A stretch of DNA of 35,856 nt from DASQLQ01 sp035629935 (GTDB lineage Bacteria; Actinomycetota; CADDZG01; WHSQ01): the NCBI GenBank assembly GCA_035629935.1, contig DASQLQ010000147.1, forward strand, positions 1-35,856, read 5' to 3'. A model generated the notes under the pieces. That model made no database searches and had not been told where the DNA came from. It saw only the letters and a list, made by a program, of their open reading frames with translations. Position numbers and translations under genes: made by a program. Below are positions 1-7,146 of this stretch, one piece after another (the stretch's first letter is position 1; every line of letters begins with the position of its first letter).

Positions 1-169
1 CCACACCTCGGAGACATTCACCACGTTCCTTCTCGATAAGGCGGACATAGTCGTGGCGCCGGGCAACGGATACGGCCCCAGCGGAGAGGGCTACGTTCGC
101 TTCTCGTTGACGATCGACGACGCCCGTCTCGAAGAGGGAGTGGAACGGTTGAGGAGCGTCACCTCCTGA
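1..169 (+). CDS. dapL: LL-diaminopimelate aminotransferase, C-terminal end (partial)
   Basis: The reading frame is open from base 2 to a TGA at 167-169 and gives the last 55 residues of a PLP-dependent class I/II aminotransferase. The stretch GNGYGPSGEGYVRFSLT followed by an acidic helix (DDARLEEGVERL) is typical of the small-domain end of DapL-type enzymes. DapL converts tetrahydrodipicolinate directly to LL-diaminopimelate with glutamate as amino donor, for lysine and peptidoglycan. The rest of the gene lies upstream of the window. A different aminotransferase of the same fold cannot be excluded from this fragment. The stop lies 47 bases before the first canonical start of hflX, so the two genes are probably cotranscribed. 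Confidence 0.7.
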   Translation, partial: HTSETFTTFLLDKADIVVAPGNGYGPSGEGYVRFSLTIDDARLEEGVERLRSVTS

Positions 170-216
170 CCAAGGGCGCCACTTTCCCGACCAGGCCCGA
201 GCGTGAGAAGGCCATC

Positions 217-1482
217 TTGGTCGGAGCTGCGTTCGGTTCGGCCGACCCCGAAGAAGCCGAATGGTCCCTGGACGAGCTGGAGGCACTCGCCGACACCGCG
301 GGGGCCGAAGCTCTGGATCGCATGCTGCAACGACGCGACTCGCCGGACCCCGCCACCTACATCGGTAAGGGGAAGGTGCAGGAGGTCGTCGAGGCGGCGA
401 ACGCTCTCGACGCCGACATGCTGATCTTCGACGACGAGCTCACGCCGGCGCAGGGACGCAACCTCGAGGAGCTCGCCGGTGTGAACCCATTGGCCGAACG
501 CGGCCTCAAGATCATCGATCGAACGGGGCTGATCCTCGACATCTTTGCCCAGCACGCCCGCAGCAAGGAAGGAAAGCTCCAGGTCGAGCTGGCGCAGTTG
601 AACTATGGGCTGCCGCGTCTGCGGGGTTGGGGTGAGGTTCTGTCCCGTATGGGAGGTGGACGGACCCTAGGCGGTGGAGGGATCGGAACGAGGGGGCCGG
701 GGGAGACCGCTCTCGAAGCGGAACGCCGGGCGATCCTTCGGCGCATCCAGCGGGTCAAGAAGGACCTCCTCGATCTCGAGCGCACGCGTGAGGTCAAGCG
801 GAAACACCGTTCTCGGACGGGCATCCCGGTCGTCGCGCTCGTCGGCTACACGAACGCCGGGAAGTCCACTTTGCTGAAAGCGCTGACCGATGCCGGCGTG
901 CTCATAGAGGACAAGCTGTTCTCGACCCTGGACCCGACCACGCGGCACCTAGACCTCCCGCAGGGCACCGAGATACTCCTCACCGACACGGTCGGGTTCG
1001 TGCGCAAGCTCCCACACGAATTGATCCAAGCCTTCATGTCGACACTCGAAGAGGTCGTGCACGCAACGCTGCTGCTGCACGTCGTGGACGCGAGCCGTGA
1101 CCCTGCTCGTCAGATCGCGGCAGTGGATTCCGTGCTCCAGGAGATCGGAGCGGCCGAACAACCCACGCTGGTGATCCTGAACAAGATGGATCTCGTTCCG
1201 GACGAGGAGGCCGACAAGCTTCGCGCCCGCTACCCGGATGCGATCTTCTGCTCGGCGCGCGCCGAGGAAGGCATGGATGGCGTCCGTGAAGGGATCAGTG
1301 CCCAGCTGGCCCGCTTGCAGGTCGAGGTGACCCTGGTGGTCCCCTTCGAACGAGGGGACGTCGTCGCCCGCATCCACGAACAAGGTGAGGTTCTCAAAGA
1401 GGACTACAGCGAAACAGGAACGAACCTAGTGGCGCGCCTCCCACGCGAGCGCTTGTCGGAATTCTCAGACTTCGTCGTCTAG
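217..1482 (+). CDS. hflX: GTPase HflX
   Basis: HflX is a ribosome-associated GTPase that splits or rescues stalled 70S ribosomes, especially under stress. The 421-residue product has the N-terminal HflX domain, the glycine-rich linker (GGGRTLGGGG, near 147-155) and the G domain: G1 GYTNAGKS at 210-217, G3 DTVGF at 257-261 and G4 NKMD at 322-325. Length is normal for the family. The first ATG/GTG/TTG is the TTG at 217, preceded by GAGAAGG. However, the frame is open further upstream and encodes family-like residues just before it (PEREKAI, leading into LVG). A CTG at 166-168 overlaps the dapL stop as CTGA and sits 9 bases after GAGGAG (151-156), so the true start may be that CTG. The 3' stop interlocks with the lexA stop. 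Confidence 0.95.
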   Translation: MVGAAFGSADPEEAEWSLDELEALADTAGAEALDRMLQRRDSPDPATYIGKGKVQEVVEAANALDADMLIFDDELTPAQGRNLEELAGVNPLAERGLKIIDRTGLILDIFAQHARSKEGKLQVELAQLNYGLPRLRGWGEVLSRMGGGRTLGGGGIGTRGPGETALEAERRAILRRIQRVKKDLLDLERTREVKRKHRSRTGIPVVALVGYTNAGKSTLLKALTDAGVLIEDKLFSTLDPTTRHLDLPQGTEILLTDTVGFVRKLPHELIQAFMSTLEEVVHATLLLHVVDASRDPARQIAAVDSVLQEIGAAEQPTLVILNKMDLVPDEEADKLRARYPDAIFCSARAEEGMDGVREGISAQLARLQVEVTLVVPFERGDVVARIHEQGEVLKEDYSETGTNLVARLPRERLSEFSDFVV

Positions 1483-2117
1483 TACTTGCGGAGGACGGCG
1501 ACGACCTTGCCGAGGATCTCTGTCCCGTCGGGGGCCTCGAACGGCTCCAACCGCTCGTTCGCCGGTTCGAGAACGATCGCCGAGCCGCGGTGCCTCAGGG
1601 TCTTGACCGTTGCCTCGGCGTCACCATGCTCACTTGGGATCATGGCCGCGACTATCTCGCCGGAGTGCGCAGTGGGTTGCTGCCTGATGATCACGAAGTC
1701 GCCGTCGAGGATCCCGGCGTCGATCATCGAGTCACCGTTGACCTCGAGCATGAAGACTGTTCCGTCACCCACCAGGTCCGACGGCATGGGGTAGATCTCT
1801 TCCACGTTCTGCTCGGCAAGGATGGGTGCTCCGGCGGCGACCCGGCCTAGGAGAGGAACGGAGCGGGCCGGTCGACGCTCGGTGGCCAAGCCGGTCTCGG
1901 AGTCGTAGAGGACCTCGATGGCCCGGGGCTTCGTGGGGTCGATGCGGATGTAGCCCTTCCGCTGCAGAGCCTGTAGGTGTGAATGAACCGTCGAGGAGGA
2001 GGCAAGGCCCAGGGCCTCGCAGGTCTCCCGGACCGATGGGGGATAGCCCCGGTCGGCAACGGTCTCGGCGATGAATTCCAGAGTCTGGCGCTGGCGGTCG
2101 GTAAGGCCCTCAACCAT
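1479..2117 (-). CDS. lexA: LexA, SOS repressor and self-cleaving serine protease
   Basis: LexA represses SOS genes and cleaves itself when bound to RecA filaments on damaged DNA. The 212-residue protein has the N-terminal winged helix-turn-helix (about 1-65, with GYPPSVRETCEALGLAS), an Ala-Gly cleavage site (A95-G96 in GRVAAGAP), the catalytic Ser130 in VNGDSM and Lys172 in ATVKTL. The start is supported by GGAGG 6 bases upstream (minus strand, bases 2124-2128). Its own promoter carries two SOS boxes, so it is autoregulated. It converges on hflX, and the two stop codons share bases 1480-1481. The divergent neighbour is a LysM protein, the arrangement of lexA-yneA in Bacillus and lexA-chiZ in Mycobacterium. 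Confidence 0.97.
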   Translation of the reverse strand: MVEGLTDRQRQTLEFIAETVADRGYPPSVRETCEALGLASSSTVHSHLQALQRKGYIRIDPTKPRAIEVLYDSETGLATERRPARSVPLLGRVAAGAPILAEQNVEEIYPMPSDLVGDGTVFMLEVNGDSMIDAGILDGDFVIIRQQPTAHSGEIVAAMIPSEHGDAEATVKTLRHRGSAIVLEPANERLEPFEAPDGTEILGKVVAVLRKY

Positions 2118-2164
2118 CTCGATCCTCCGTTCCTTAACGGCCCAAGTGGCCTGATCTGGGTGTC

Positions 2165-2176
2165 GAACGCGTGTTC
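2165..2176. promoter_or_regulatory. SOS box 1 (LexA operator)
   Basis: GAACGCGTGTTC matches the Gram-positive/actinobacterial LexA operator GAAC-N4-GTTC and is flanked by C and G as in the extended consensus. It lies immediately downstream of the predicted lexA -10 hexamer, over the expected transcription start, which suits autorepression of lexA. Confidence 0.9.
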
Positions 2177-2179
2177 GCC

Positions 2180-2208
2180 AGCTTACGGGCCCCAGACGCC
2201 CATGGCAA
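2180..2208 (-). promoter_or_regulatory. predicted lexA promoter
   Basis: On the minus strand, TTGCCA (2203-2208) and TAAGCT (2180-2185) are separated by exactly 17 bases, a sigma-70-type layout. SOS box 2 touches the outer side of the -35 element and SOS box 1 begins just past the -10. The predicted leader to the lexA ATG is about 55 bases. The call rests on hexamer match and spacing only. Confidence 0.65.
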
Positions 2209-2220
2209 GAACATCTGTTC
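2209..2220. promoter_or_regulatory. SOS box 2 (LexA operator)
   Basis: GAACATCTGTTC fits GAAC-N4-GTTC exactly. It abuts the predicted lexA -35 element and lies between the two divergent promoters, so it could contribute to repression of either gene. Confidence 0.88.
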
Positions 2221-2230
2221 GATTCCGCCC

Positions 2231-2259
2231 TTGCGCCCGAACACCTGTTCGCCTATAGT
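2231..2259 (+). promoter_or_regulatory. predicted promoter of the LysM gene
   Basis: TTGCGC (2231-2236) and TATAGT (2254-2259) are spaced by 17 bases. SOS box 3 fills the spacer and SOS box 4 covers the expected start site, so LexA binding should exclude polymerase. The leader to the ATG at 2384 would be about 118 bases. Confidence 0.7.
2239..2250. promoter_or_regulatory. SOS box 3 (LexA operator)
   Basis: GAACACCTGTTC, flanked by C and G, fits the operator exactly and sits within the -35/-10 spacer of the predicted LysM gene promoter. Confidence 0.9.
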
Positions 2260-2262
2260 AGC

Positions 2263-2274
2263 GAACATACGTTC
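2263..2274. promoter_or_regulatory. SOS box 4 (LexA operator)
   Basis: GAACATACGTTC fits the operator exactly. It lies 3 bases past the predicted -10 of the LysM gene, over the expected transcription start. Confidence 0.9.
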
Positions 2275-2383
2275 TGCGAGAGCGCGAAAAGCTGCACCCA
2301 AGGACATCCACGGACGTAGCGGGAAAAGTGTCGTACCCCCCGCCTAGCGTGAGGTTCACAGAAGCGACAAGGAGGAATGGGTC

Positions 2384-2740
2384 ATGGCAGTTCGTAGCGA
2401 GGAGCTGATCTACCAGCGGGATGCCGTTGTCTACCGATTCCCGGCCGTGCGCCGCAGACGGGCCGCTCGGAGGGCGATGCTGCGACGCCGGGCGGCGCTT
2501 GCTTCGATCGGGCTCGTGGTCGTGATCGCTGGCCTATTCGCTACCGGAACCGAGGGCACCGCCCCCGCCGCCAACAAGGCGCCCAGGGCGGTCGTGCTCC
2601 ACGAGGGCGAGACGCTATGGGAGCTCGCTGGGCGGCACGCCCCGGCCGGCATGGATGTCCGCAGCTACATCGACGCGATCCTCGAGCGGAACGGGCTCAC
2701 GACCCTGCCCGAGGCCGGCACCCGCCTGCGCCTTCCCTAG
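2384..2740 (+). CDS. SOS-induced membrane LysM protein, probable cell-division inhibitor (YneA/ChiZ-like)
   Basis: This 118-residue protein has an Arg-rich cytoplasmic N-terminus (about 22-37), one transmembrane segment (about 38-54) and a C-terminal LysM domain (about 69-117, from VVLHEGETLWELA to RLRLP). LysM domains bind peptidoglycan, so the domain should face outside the membrane. Small membrane LysM proteins transcribed divergently from lexA are known SOS cell-division suppressors: YneA in Bacillus, DivS in Corynebacterium and Rv2719c/ChiZ in Mycobacterium. The four LexA operators upstream support the same role here. The start is fixed by AAGGAGGA 7-8 bases before the ATG. Sequence identity to any one of these proteins is low, so I give no symbol. 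Confidence 0.85.
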   Translation: MAVRSEELIYQRDAVVYRFPAVRRRRAARRAMLRRRAALASIGLVVVIAGLFATGTEGTAPAANKAPRAVVLHEGETLWELAGRHAPAGMDVRSYIDAILERNGLTTLPEAGTRLRLP

Positions 2741-2842
2741 CTTCCGTATGCCTCTCCACCGGCAATCCACAGGCTGTGGGGCTTGTTATCGCCAGGGGTG
2801 TTCCAGGAGTGTGATTGGGCGCGGCCATGTGGCGCGATTCGC

Positions 2843-2871
2843 TTGACCTGAGAGTTACAGAAGCGTAATTT
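2843..2871 (+). promoter_or_regulatory. predicted nrdJ promoter
   Basis: TTGACC (2843-2848) and TAATTT (2866-2871) are separated by exactly 17 bases, a good sigma-70-type promoter. Transcription should begin near 2878, just before the two NrdR-like boxes. The rest of the 223-base gap after the LysM gene (2741-2842) shows only a small CCACA/TGTGG hairpin near 2769-2781, too weak to call a terminator. Confidence 0.65.
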
Positions 2872-2884
2872 CATCCCCTGTATT

Positions 2885-2900
2885 CCACCAGATATGGGGG
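2885..2900. promoter_or_regulatory. NrdR box 1 (weaker half of a pair)
   Basis: CCACCAGATATGGGGG is a degenerate match (about 10 of 16) to the NrdR box consensus acaCwAtATaTwGtgt. It begins exactly 32 bases before a much better box. Its core AGATATGGGG is the reverse complement of the core of box 2. NrdR boxes normally occur in pairs spaced by about three helical turns, as here. Confidence 0.65.
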
Positions 2901-2916
2901 CTGGAGGGGAAGCCAA

Positions 2917-2932
2917 ACCCCATATCTAGTGT
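2917..2932. promoter_or_regulatory. NrdR box 2
   Basis: ACCCCATATCTAGTGT matches the NrdR consensus at 13 of 16 positions. It lies between the predicted start site and the nrdJ GTG. Together with box 1 it would allow repression by the NrdR encoded 3.7 kb downstream. An overlapping inverted repeat, CTAGTG-5-CACTAG (2926-2942), could fold in the mRNA leader. Confidence 0.72.
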
Positions 2933-2963
2933 TAATCACTAGGATGGAGCCAAAGGGGGCCAA

Positions 2964-5729
2964 GTGACGCCAAGCCGAACCGCAGCCAGCACTTCTACGA
3001 CCAGTGACACCCTCGAGATCAAGCGTTTCTTCACGACCGAGGGCGTCGATCCATTCGACGAGATCGAGTGGGAGCTGCGGGACGCGGTGATCCAGAACTA
3101 CAAGACCGGCGAGGTCGCCTTCGAGCAGAAGGCCGTCGAGATCCCTAAGACGTGGTCCCAGAACGCCACCAATATCGCCGCCCAGAAGTACTTCCGGGGC
3201 ACCCAGGGCACGCCCGACCGGGAGAATTCGGTGAAGCAGATGATCGGCCGGGTCGTGGACCGCTATCACGAGGAGGGTCTCGCCGGCGGTTACTTCGCCG
3301 ACGAGCACGAAGCCCAGGTCTTCAAGGACGAGCTCACCCATCTGCTCGTCAACCAGAAAGCGGCCTTCAACTCACCCGTGTGGTTCAACGTCGGATGGCG
3401 ACCCAAGGGACGTGAGCAGGTCTCGGCCTGCTACATCCTCTCGGTCGAGGACGAGATGAAGTCCATCCTCAACTGGTACGTCGAAGAGGGGCTGATCTTC
3501 AAGCACGGGTCTGGCTCCGGGCTCAATCTCTCCAAGCTGCGCTCGTCCAAAGAGCGTCTGCGTTCGGGAGGAACCGCGTCGGGTCCCGTGTCCTTCATGC
3601 GTGGTGCCGACGCCTCTGCCGGGACGATCAAGTCGGGTGGTGCAACCCGGCGGGCGGCCAAGATGGTCGTGCTCAACGTCGATCACCCCGACGTCAGGGA
3701 CTTCATCTGGTGCAAGGCGCTGGAAGAGAACAAGGCCAGGGCGTTGCGCGAGGCCGGCTTCGACATGGACCTCGATGGTAGGGACTCGCACTCGATCCAG
3801 TACCAGAACGCGAACAACTCGGTGCGGGTCTCGGATGACTTCATGACCTCGGTTCTCGAAGACACCGACTGGCACCTCAGAGCCGTCACCGACGGACAGC
3901 CGATCGAGACGGTCAAGGCGCGGGAGTTGATGCGCGAGATCGCTACGGCTGCGTGGGAGTGTGCGGATCCCGGGTTCCAGTACGACACCACGATCAACGA
4001 ATGGCACACCTGCCCGAACACGGACCGGATCAACGCATCGAACCCGTGCTCCGAATACATGCACGTAGACAACTCGAGTTGCAACCTCGCCTCTCTCAAC
4101 CTGATGAAGTTCGTCGACGAGAACGACACCTTCGACATCGAGGCCTACAAGCACGCCGTCGAGGTCATGTTCCTCGCCCAAGAGATCTCGGTGAGTTTCG
4201 GGTCCTTCCCAACCGAGAAGATCGGCGAGAACACGCGCAAGATGCGCCAGCTCGGCCAGGGCTACGCCAACATCGGCGCGCTGCTCATGTCGCAGGGCCT
4301 CGCCTACGACTCCGAAGAGGGTCGTGCATGGGCGGCGACCCTTATGTCGATCATGACCGGCCACTGCTACGCGACCTCGGCGAAGATCGCACAGCGAGTG
4401 GGCGTGTTCGAGGAGTACCCGAAGAATTCCGAGCCGATGCTCGCAGTGATGCGTAAGCACCAGGAAGCTGCTTACGAGATCCCCACGGACAAGGCCCCCA
4501 ACGAGCTGGTCGAGGCCGCTCGCAGTGCCTGGGACGAGGCTGTTCGGTTGGGTAATGAGCACGGTTATCGCAATGCACAGGCAACCGTCCTTGCCCCCAC
4601 CGGCACGATCGGTCTACTGATGGACTGCGACACGACCGGGATCGAGCCGGACCTTGCTCTCAAGAAGATGAAGAAGCTCGTCGGCGGCGGAACGATGTCG
4701 ATCGTCAACCAGACCGTTCCGCGTGCGTTGCGAAAGCTCGGCCACTCCGAGGCCCAGATCGCCGACATAGTCGCTTACATCGACCAGAACTCGAACGTCG
4801 TCGGCGCACCTCATCTGGCAGAGGAGCACCTTTCGGTGTTCGACACGGCCATGGGCGAGCGCTCGATCCACTACATGGGTCACATCCGGATGATGGGGGC
4901 CGTTCAGCCATTCATCTCTGGTGCGATCTCCAAGACCGTCAACCTGCCCGAGGACGTCACGGTCGAAGACGTCGAGCAGTGCTACATCGCAGGTTGGCGT
5001 CTGGGACTCAAAGCCATCGCCATCTACCGGGACAACTGCAAGGTTGGACAACCGCTGAACATCGCAAAGAAGGACGAGAAGCCGGCCGAGTTGGTAACGG
5101 ATCTGCCGACCCCCGTTCGGCGCCGCCTGCCCAAGAAGCGTGTATCGAAGACGATCAAGTTCCGTGTGGCCGACACCGAGGGCTACCTGACGACCGGCGA
5201 GTTCCCCGACGGAAGCGTCGGCGAGATCTTCCTGAAGGTTGCGAAGCAGGGCTCGACGTTGTCGGGGATCATGGATGCGTTCGCCATCTCGGTCTCGATG
5301 GGTCTGCAATACGGAGTGCCTCTGTCCGCTTACGTGAAGCAGTTCAAAGACACTCGCTTCGAGCCTTCGGGCATGACCGACGATCCCGACTTCCGTCTGG
5401 CGACGTCGATCATCGACTACGTCTTCAAGGAGCTTGCGCTCGAGTACCTACCCGCCGAGGAGCGACACGCTCTGAACATCAAGACTGCCGGCGAGCGCAA
5501 AGGCGAGATGGAGGCCCAGCTCGAGGCCTCGGACGGGGCTAATGGGAACGGAAACGGAAATGGAAACGGAAACGGCGCTCATAAGGACGAAGGGGTGATC
5601 GTCCTCGGCCCGGTTGCGAGTGCGCTCAACGATTCACTTCCGTTCTGCGGCCAGTGTGGTGTGCAGATGAATCCGGCAGGCTCGTGCTTCGCTTGCCCCT
5701 CCTGCGGATCCACCAGTGGCTGCAGCTAA
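2964..5729 (+). CDS. nrdJ: Vitamin B12-dependent (class II) ribonucleoside-diphosphate reductase
   Basis: This enzyme makes deoxyribonucleotides from ribonucleotides using an adenosylcobalamin-generated thiyl radical, so it needs no oxygen. The 921-residue protein has the RNR barrel with NSPVWFNVG (136-144), a conserved Cys in SACY (156), the active-site NPCSE (360-364, Cys362) and SSCNLASLNL (371-380, Cys373). A TSCPD-type domain follows from about residue 730 (TEGYLTTGEFPDGSVGEIF). Near the end is a run of six Asn-Gly pairs (860-871), then a cysteine-rich tail (CGQC, CFACPSC, GCS), which probably carries the Cys pair that re-reduces the active site and may bind zinc. The GTG start follows AAAGGGGG. 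Two NrdR boxes precede it, and the next gene overlaps its 3' end by 14 bases. Confidence 0.96.
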   Translation: MTPSRTAASTSTTSDTLEIKRFFTTEGVDPFDEIEWELRDAVIQNYKTGEVAFEQKAVEIPKTWSQNATNIAAQKYFRGTQGTPDRENSVKQMIGRVVDRYHEEGLAGGYFADEHEAQVFKDELTHLLVNQKAAFNSPVWFNVGWRPKGREQVSACYILSVEDEMKSILNWYVEEGLIFKHGSGSGLNLSKLRSSKERLRSGGTASGPVSFMRGADASAGTIKSGGATRRAAKMVVLNVDHPDVRDFIWCKALEENKARALREAGFDMDLDGRDSHSIQYQNANNSVRVSDDFMTSVLEDTDWHLRAVTDGQPIETVKARELMREIATAAWECADPGFQYDTTINEWHTCPNTDRINASNPCSEYMHVDNSSCNLASLNLMKFVDENDTFDIEAYKHAVEVMFLAQEISVSFGSFPTEKIGENTRKMRQLGQGYANIGALLMSQGLAYDSEEGRAWAATLMSIMTGHCYATSAKIAQRVGVFEEYPKNSEPMLAVMRKHQEAAYEIPTDKAPNELVEAARSAWDEAVRLGNEHGYRNAQATVLAPTGTIGLLMDCDTTGIEPDLALKKMKKLVGGGTMSIVNQTVPRALRKLGHSEAQIADIVAYIDQNSNVVGAPHLAEEHLSVFDTAMGERSIHYMGHIRMMGAVQPFISGAISKTVNLPEDVTVEDVEQCYIAGWRLGLKAIAIYRDNCKVGQPLNIAKKDEKPAELVTDLPTPVRRRLPKKRVSKTIKFRVADTEGYLTTGEFPDGSVGEIFLKVAKQGSTLSGIMDAFAISVSMGLQYGVPLSAYVKQFKDTRFEPSGMTDDPDFRLATSIIDYVFKELALEYLPAEERHALNIKTAGERKGEMEAQLEASDGANGNGNGNGNGNGAHKDEGVIVLGPVASALNDSLPFCGQCGVQMNPAGSCFACPSCGSTSGCS

Positions 5730-5925
5730 GAAGGCACCTAAGTGCAGCGAGTGCGGGGCTGAGCTAGAGCTCGGTCCCGCCCGCTGTCCACTGTGTGGCT
5801 TCGAGCCCGGCGAGGAGACGTCGCCCAAACCCGTCGTCTACGACCGAGACCGTTATCAGGCCGCGATCAGAGACCTCCAGGACGAGCTCAAGAGATTGCG
5901 TGACGACGGAGCCGAAGCCGTCTGA
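5716..5925 (+). CDS. Small zinc-ribbon/coiled-coil protein coupled to nrdJ
   Basis: This 69-residue protein has two CxxC motifs (CSEC near 10-13 and CPLC near 24-27), forming a zinc ribbon. They are followed by a charged helix likely to be a short coiled coil (about 42-64, RDRYQAAIRDLQDELKRLRDD). The GTG start lies inside the last codons of nrdJ in another frame, so translation is probably coupled to the reductase. I do not recognise a named family. Position and size suggest a partner or regulator of the reductase or a nucleic-acid-binding accessory, but that is inference. The product is cytoplasmic, with no signal or membrane segment. Confidence 0.72.
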   Translation: MAAAKKAPKCSECGAELELGPARCPLCGFEPGEETSPKPVVYDRDRYQAAIRDLQDELKRLRDDGAEAV

Positions 5926-5944
5926 CGCCCGTACCATCGGATGC

Positions 5945-6679
5945 ATGGCCAATCGGTTCACGAGGGTCTTGCTCGTTCTGGGATGCCTTGCCCTTGCTTC
6001 GTCGGTTTCGGCGGCCCCCTATGGCGATGCTCGTTTCTATCTCTACAGCAACCAGTGGGCCGAAGGTGATCCGGTCATCCTCCGACTCAGACACGACGAT
6101 CACAACGCGGTGAAGGTCTTCTCGGAGACATGGGACATCGTCGATGCCGATGGTGCGGTCGTCGCGCAGTTCTACTGGACCGACGACGAGCGATACATGG
6201 CTCCTCATCAATACAAGACGTGGGAGTGGGACCAGCGCCAACAGTGCTACGGCGCGTGCCAGAACGTGCGCCAAGGCGATCCCGTCCCGCCGGGGCGGTA
6301 CAGGGTGGTGACTACGGTCGACGGCAAAGAGGTGTCGAAGGGATTCTCGATCGGTTCCTACTTCCATCTCGGTTTCGACGGCCGGCCAAAAACCGATTTC
6401 ACCGTTTTCTCGACCCAGCCTGAGGTCGTCCATCAGATGCGGGCCGAGTTAGAGAAGCCCCAAGAAGAGCGCCAGATCGTCGCCGGCATCGTTCGGCAGC
6501 GGAAGACCCTGTACAACTCGGCCTGGTCGTTCGTTCTCGACCCACCCTCGATCTTTCTCGGAGAGGTGTTCATCGAAGTCTGTGATGGTGCTCCCAGATA
6601 TGTCGAACGACACCTGAAAGAGTGGCGGGGCGAACAGTGGTGCCCGTGGTCGTCCTACGTCGAGTCGGAGGGGCTCTAG
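5945..6679 (+). CDS. Secreted protein with BsuPI-like and BP74-like halves
   Basis: The 244-residue product has a signal peptide (1-23, ending VSAAP). Residues about 28-136 look like a BsuPI (proteinase-inhibitor) beta-sandwich, with YKTWEWDQ, VPPGRYRVV and a closing GFSIG strand. Residues about 150-240 resemble the BP74 N-terminal domain described from a Dictyostelium calmodulin-binding protein: LYNSAWSFVLDPPSI, FIEVCDGAPRYVE and WCPWSS are the signature-like pieces. Both domain calls are from memory of family patterns, not a search. The ATG at 5945 is chosen because it starts the signal peptide; an in-frame extension upstream has no such logic. The stop overlaps the nrdR start (TAGTG), so an exported protein sits inside a nucleotide-metabolism operon. 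Confidence 0.7.
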   Translation: MANRFTRVLLVLGCLALASSVSAAPYGDARFYLYSNQWAEGDPVILRLRHDDHNAVKVFSETWDIVDADGAVVAQFYWTDDERYMAPHQYKTWEWDQRQQCYGACQNVRQGDPVPPGRYRVVTTVDGKEVSKGFSIGSYFHLGFDGRPKTDFTVFSTQPEVVHQMRAELEKPQEERQIVAGIVRQRKTLYNSAWSFVLDPPSIFLGEVFIEVCDGAPRYVERHLKEWRGEQWCPWSSYVESEGL

Positions 6680-7146
6680 TGCTCTGTCCCTACTGCAGTG
6701 AAGAAGAGGACAAGGTCGTCGATTCGCGTCTGGCGGAAGAGGGCCGCGCCATCCGCCGCCGACGGGAGTGCCTCGCTTGCGGTCGCCGCTACACGACGTT
6801 CGAGCGACCCGAGGAAGTGCCGTTGCTCGTTCTCAAACGCAATGGGGTGGAGGAGCCGTTCGCCAGGGAGAAGATCACCCAAGGCATTCTCGCGGCGTGT
6901 AAGAACAGGCCCGTCACCGAGGCCGAGATCGAGTCGCTGGCAGACGATGTGGAAGAGGCGATGCGTGCCGATCCACGCCGTCCGGTGCCTTCCGCCGAGA
7001 TAGGGCGCGAGATCCTCGAGCGTCTGCGGGACCTCGACGAGGTCGCCTATCTTCGGTTCGCGTCGGTCTATAAGGATTTCCAGGAGCTCGATGACTTCGA
7101 GCGCGAGCTGGGGCAACTCCTCAAGAAGTCGCCTCCGAAGACGTGA
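6679..7146 (+). CDS. nrdR: Transcriptional repressor NrdR
   Basis: NrdR senses ATP/dATP through its ATP-cone and represses ribonucleotide reductase genes at paired NrdR boxes. The 155-residue protein (normal length) has an N-terminal zinc ribbon with Cys3/Cys6 and Cys31/Cys34 (CPYC, CLAC) and the conserved RRRRECLACGRRYTTFER block. The ATP-cone spans about 46-136 (LKRNGVEEPFAREKI onward). The correct start is the GTG at 6679, which overlaps the preceding stop as TAGTG and has GGAGGGG 5 bases upstream. A longer in-frame ORF from 6622 adds non-family residues. The likely target is the box pair upstream of nrdJ in the same cluster. Confidence 0.96.
   Translation: MLCPYCSEEEDKVVDSRLAEEGRAIRRRRECLACGRRYTTFERPEEVPLLVLKRNGVEEPFAREKITQGILAACKNRPVTEAEIESLADDVEEAMRADPRRPVPSAEIGREILERLRDLDEVAYLRFASVYKDFQELDDFERELGQLLKKSPPKT

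Noticed and set aside
2769..2781. CCACA-GGC-TGTGG hairpin after the LysM gene as terminator or DnaA-related site
   Set aside because: The stem is 5 bases with no T run, and there is no exact TTATCCACA box.
2741..2963. Cobalamin riboswitch upstream of B12-dependent nrdJ
   Set aside because: No B12-box-like conserved sequence was found; the gap is explained by a promoter and NrdR-like boxes.
3372..4562. Long minus-strand ORF (396 codons) inside nrdJ
   Set aside because: It is an antisense shadow of a strongly conserved gene; its translation is Val/Leu/Arg/His-rich without any family pattern.
5795..5944. N-terminal extension of the BsuPI/BP74-like protein
   Set aside because: It overlaps the zinc-ribbon gene and would bury the signal peptide.
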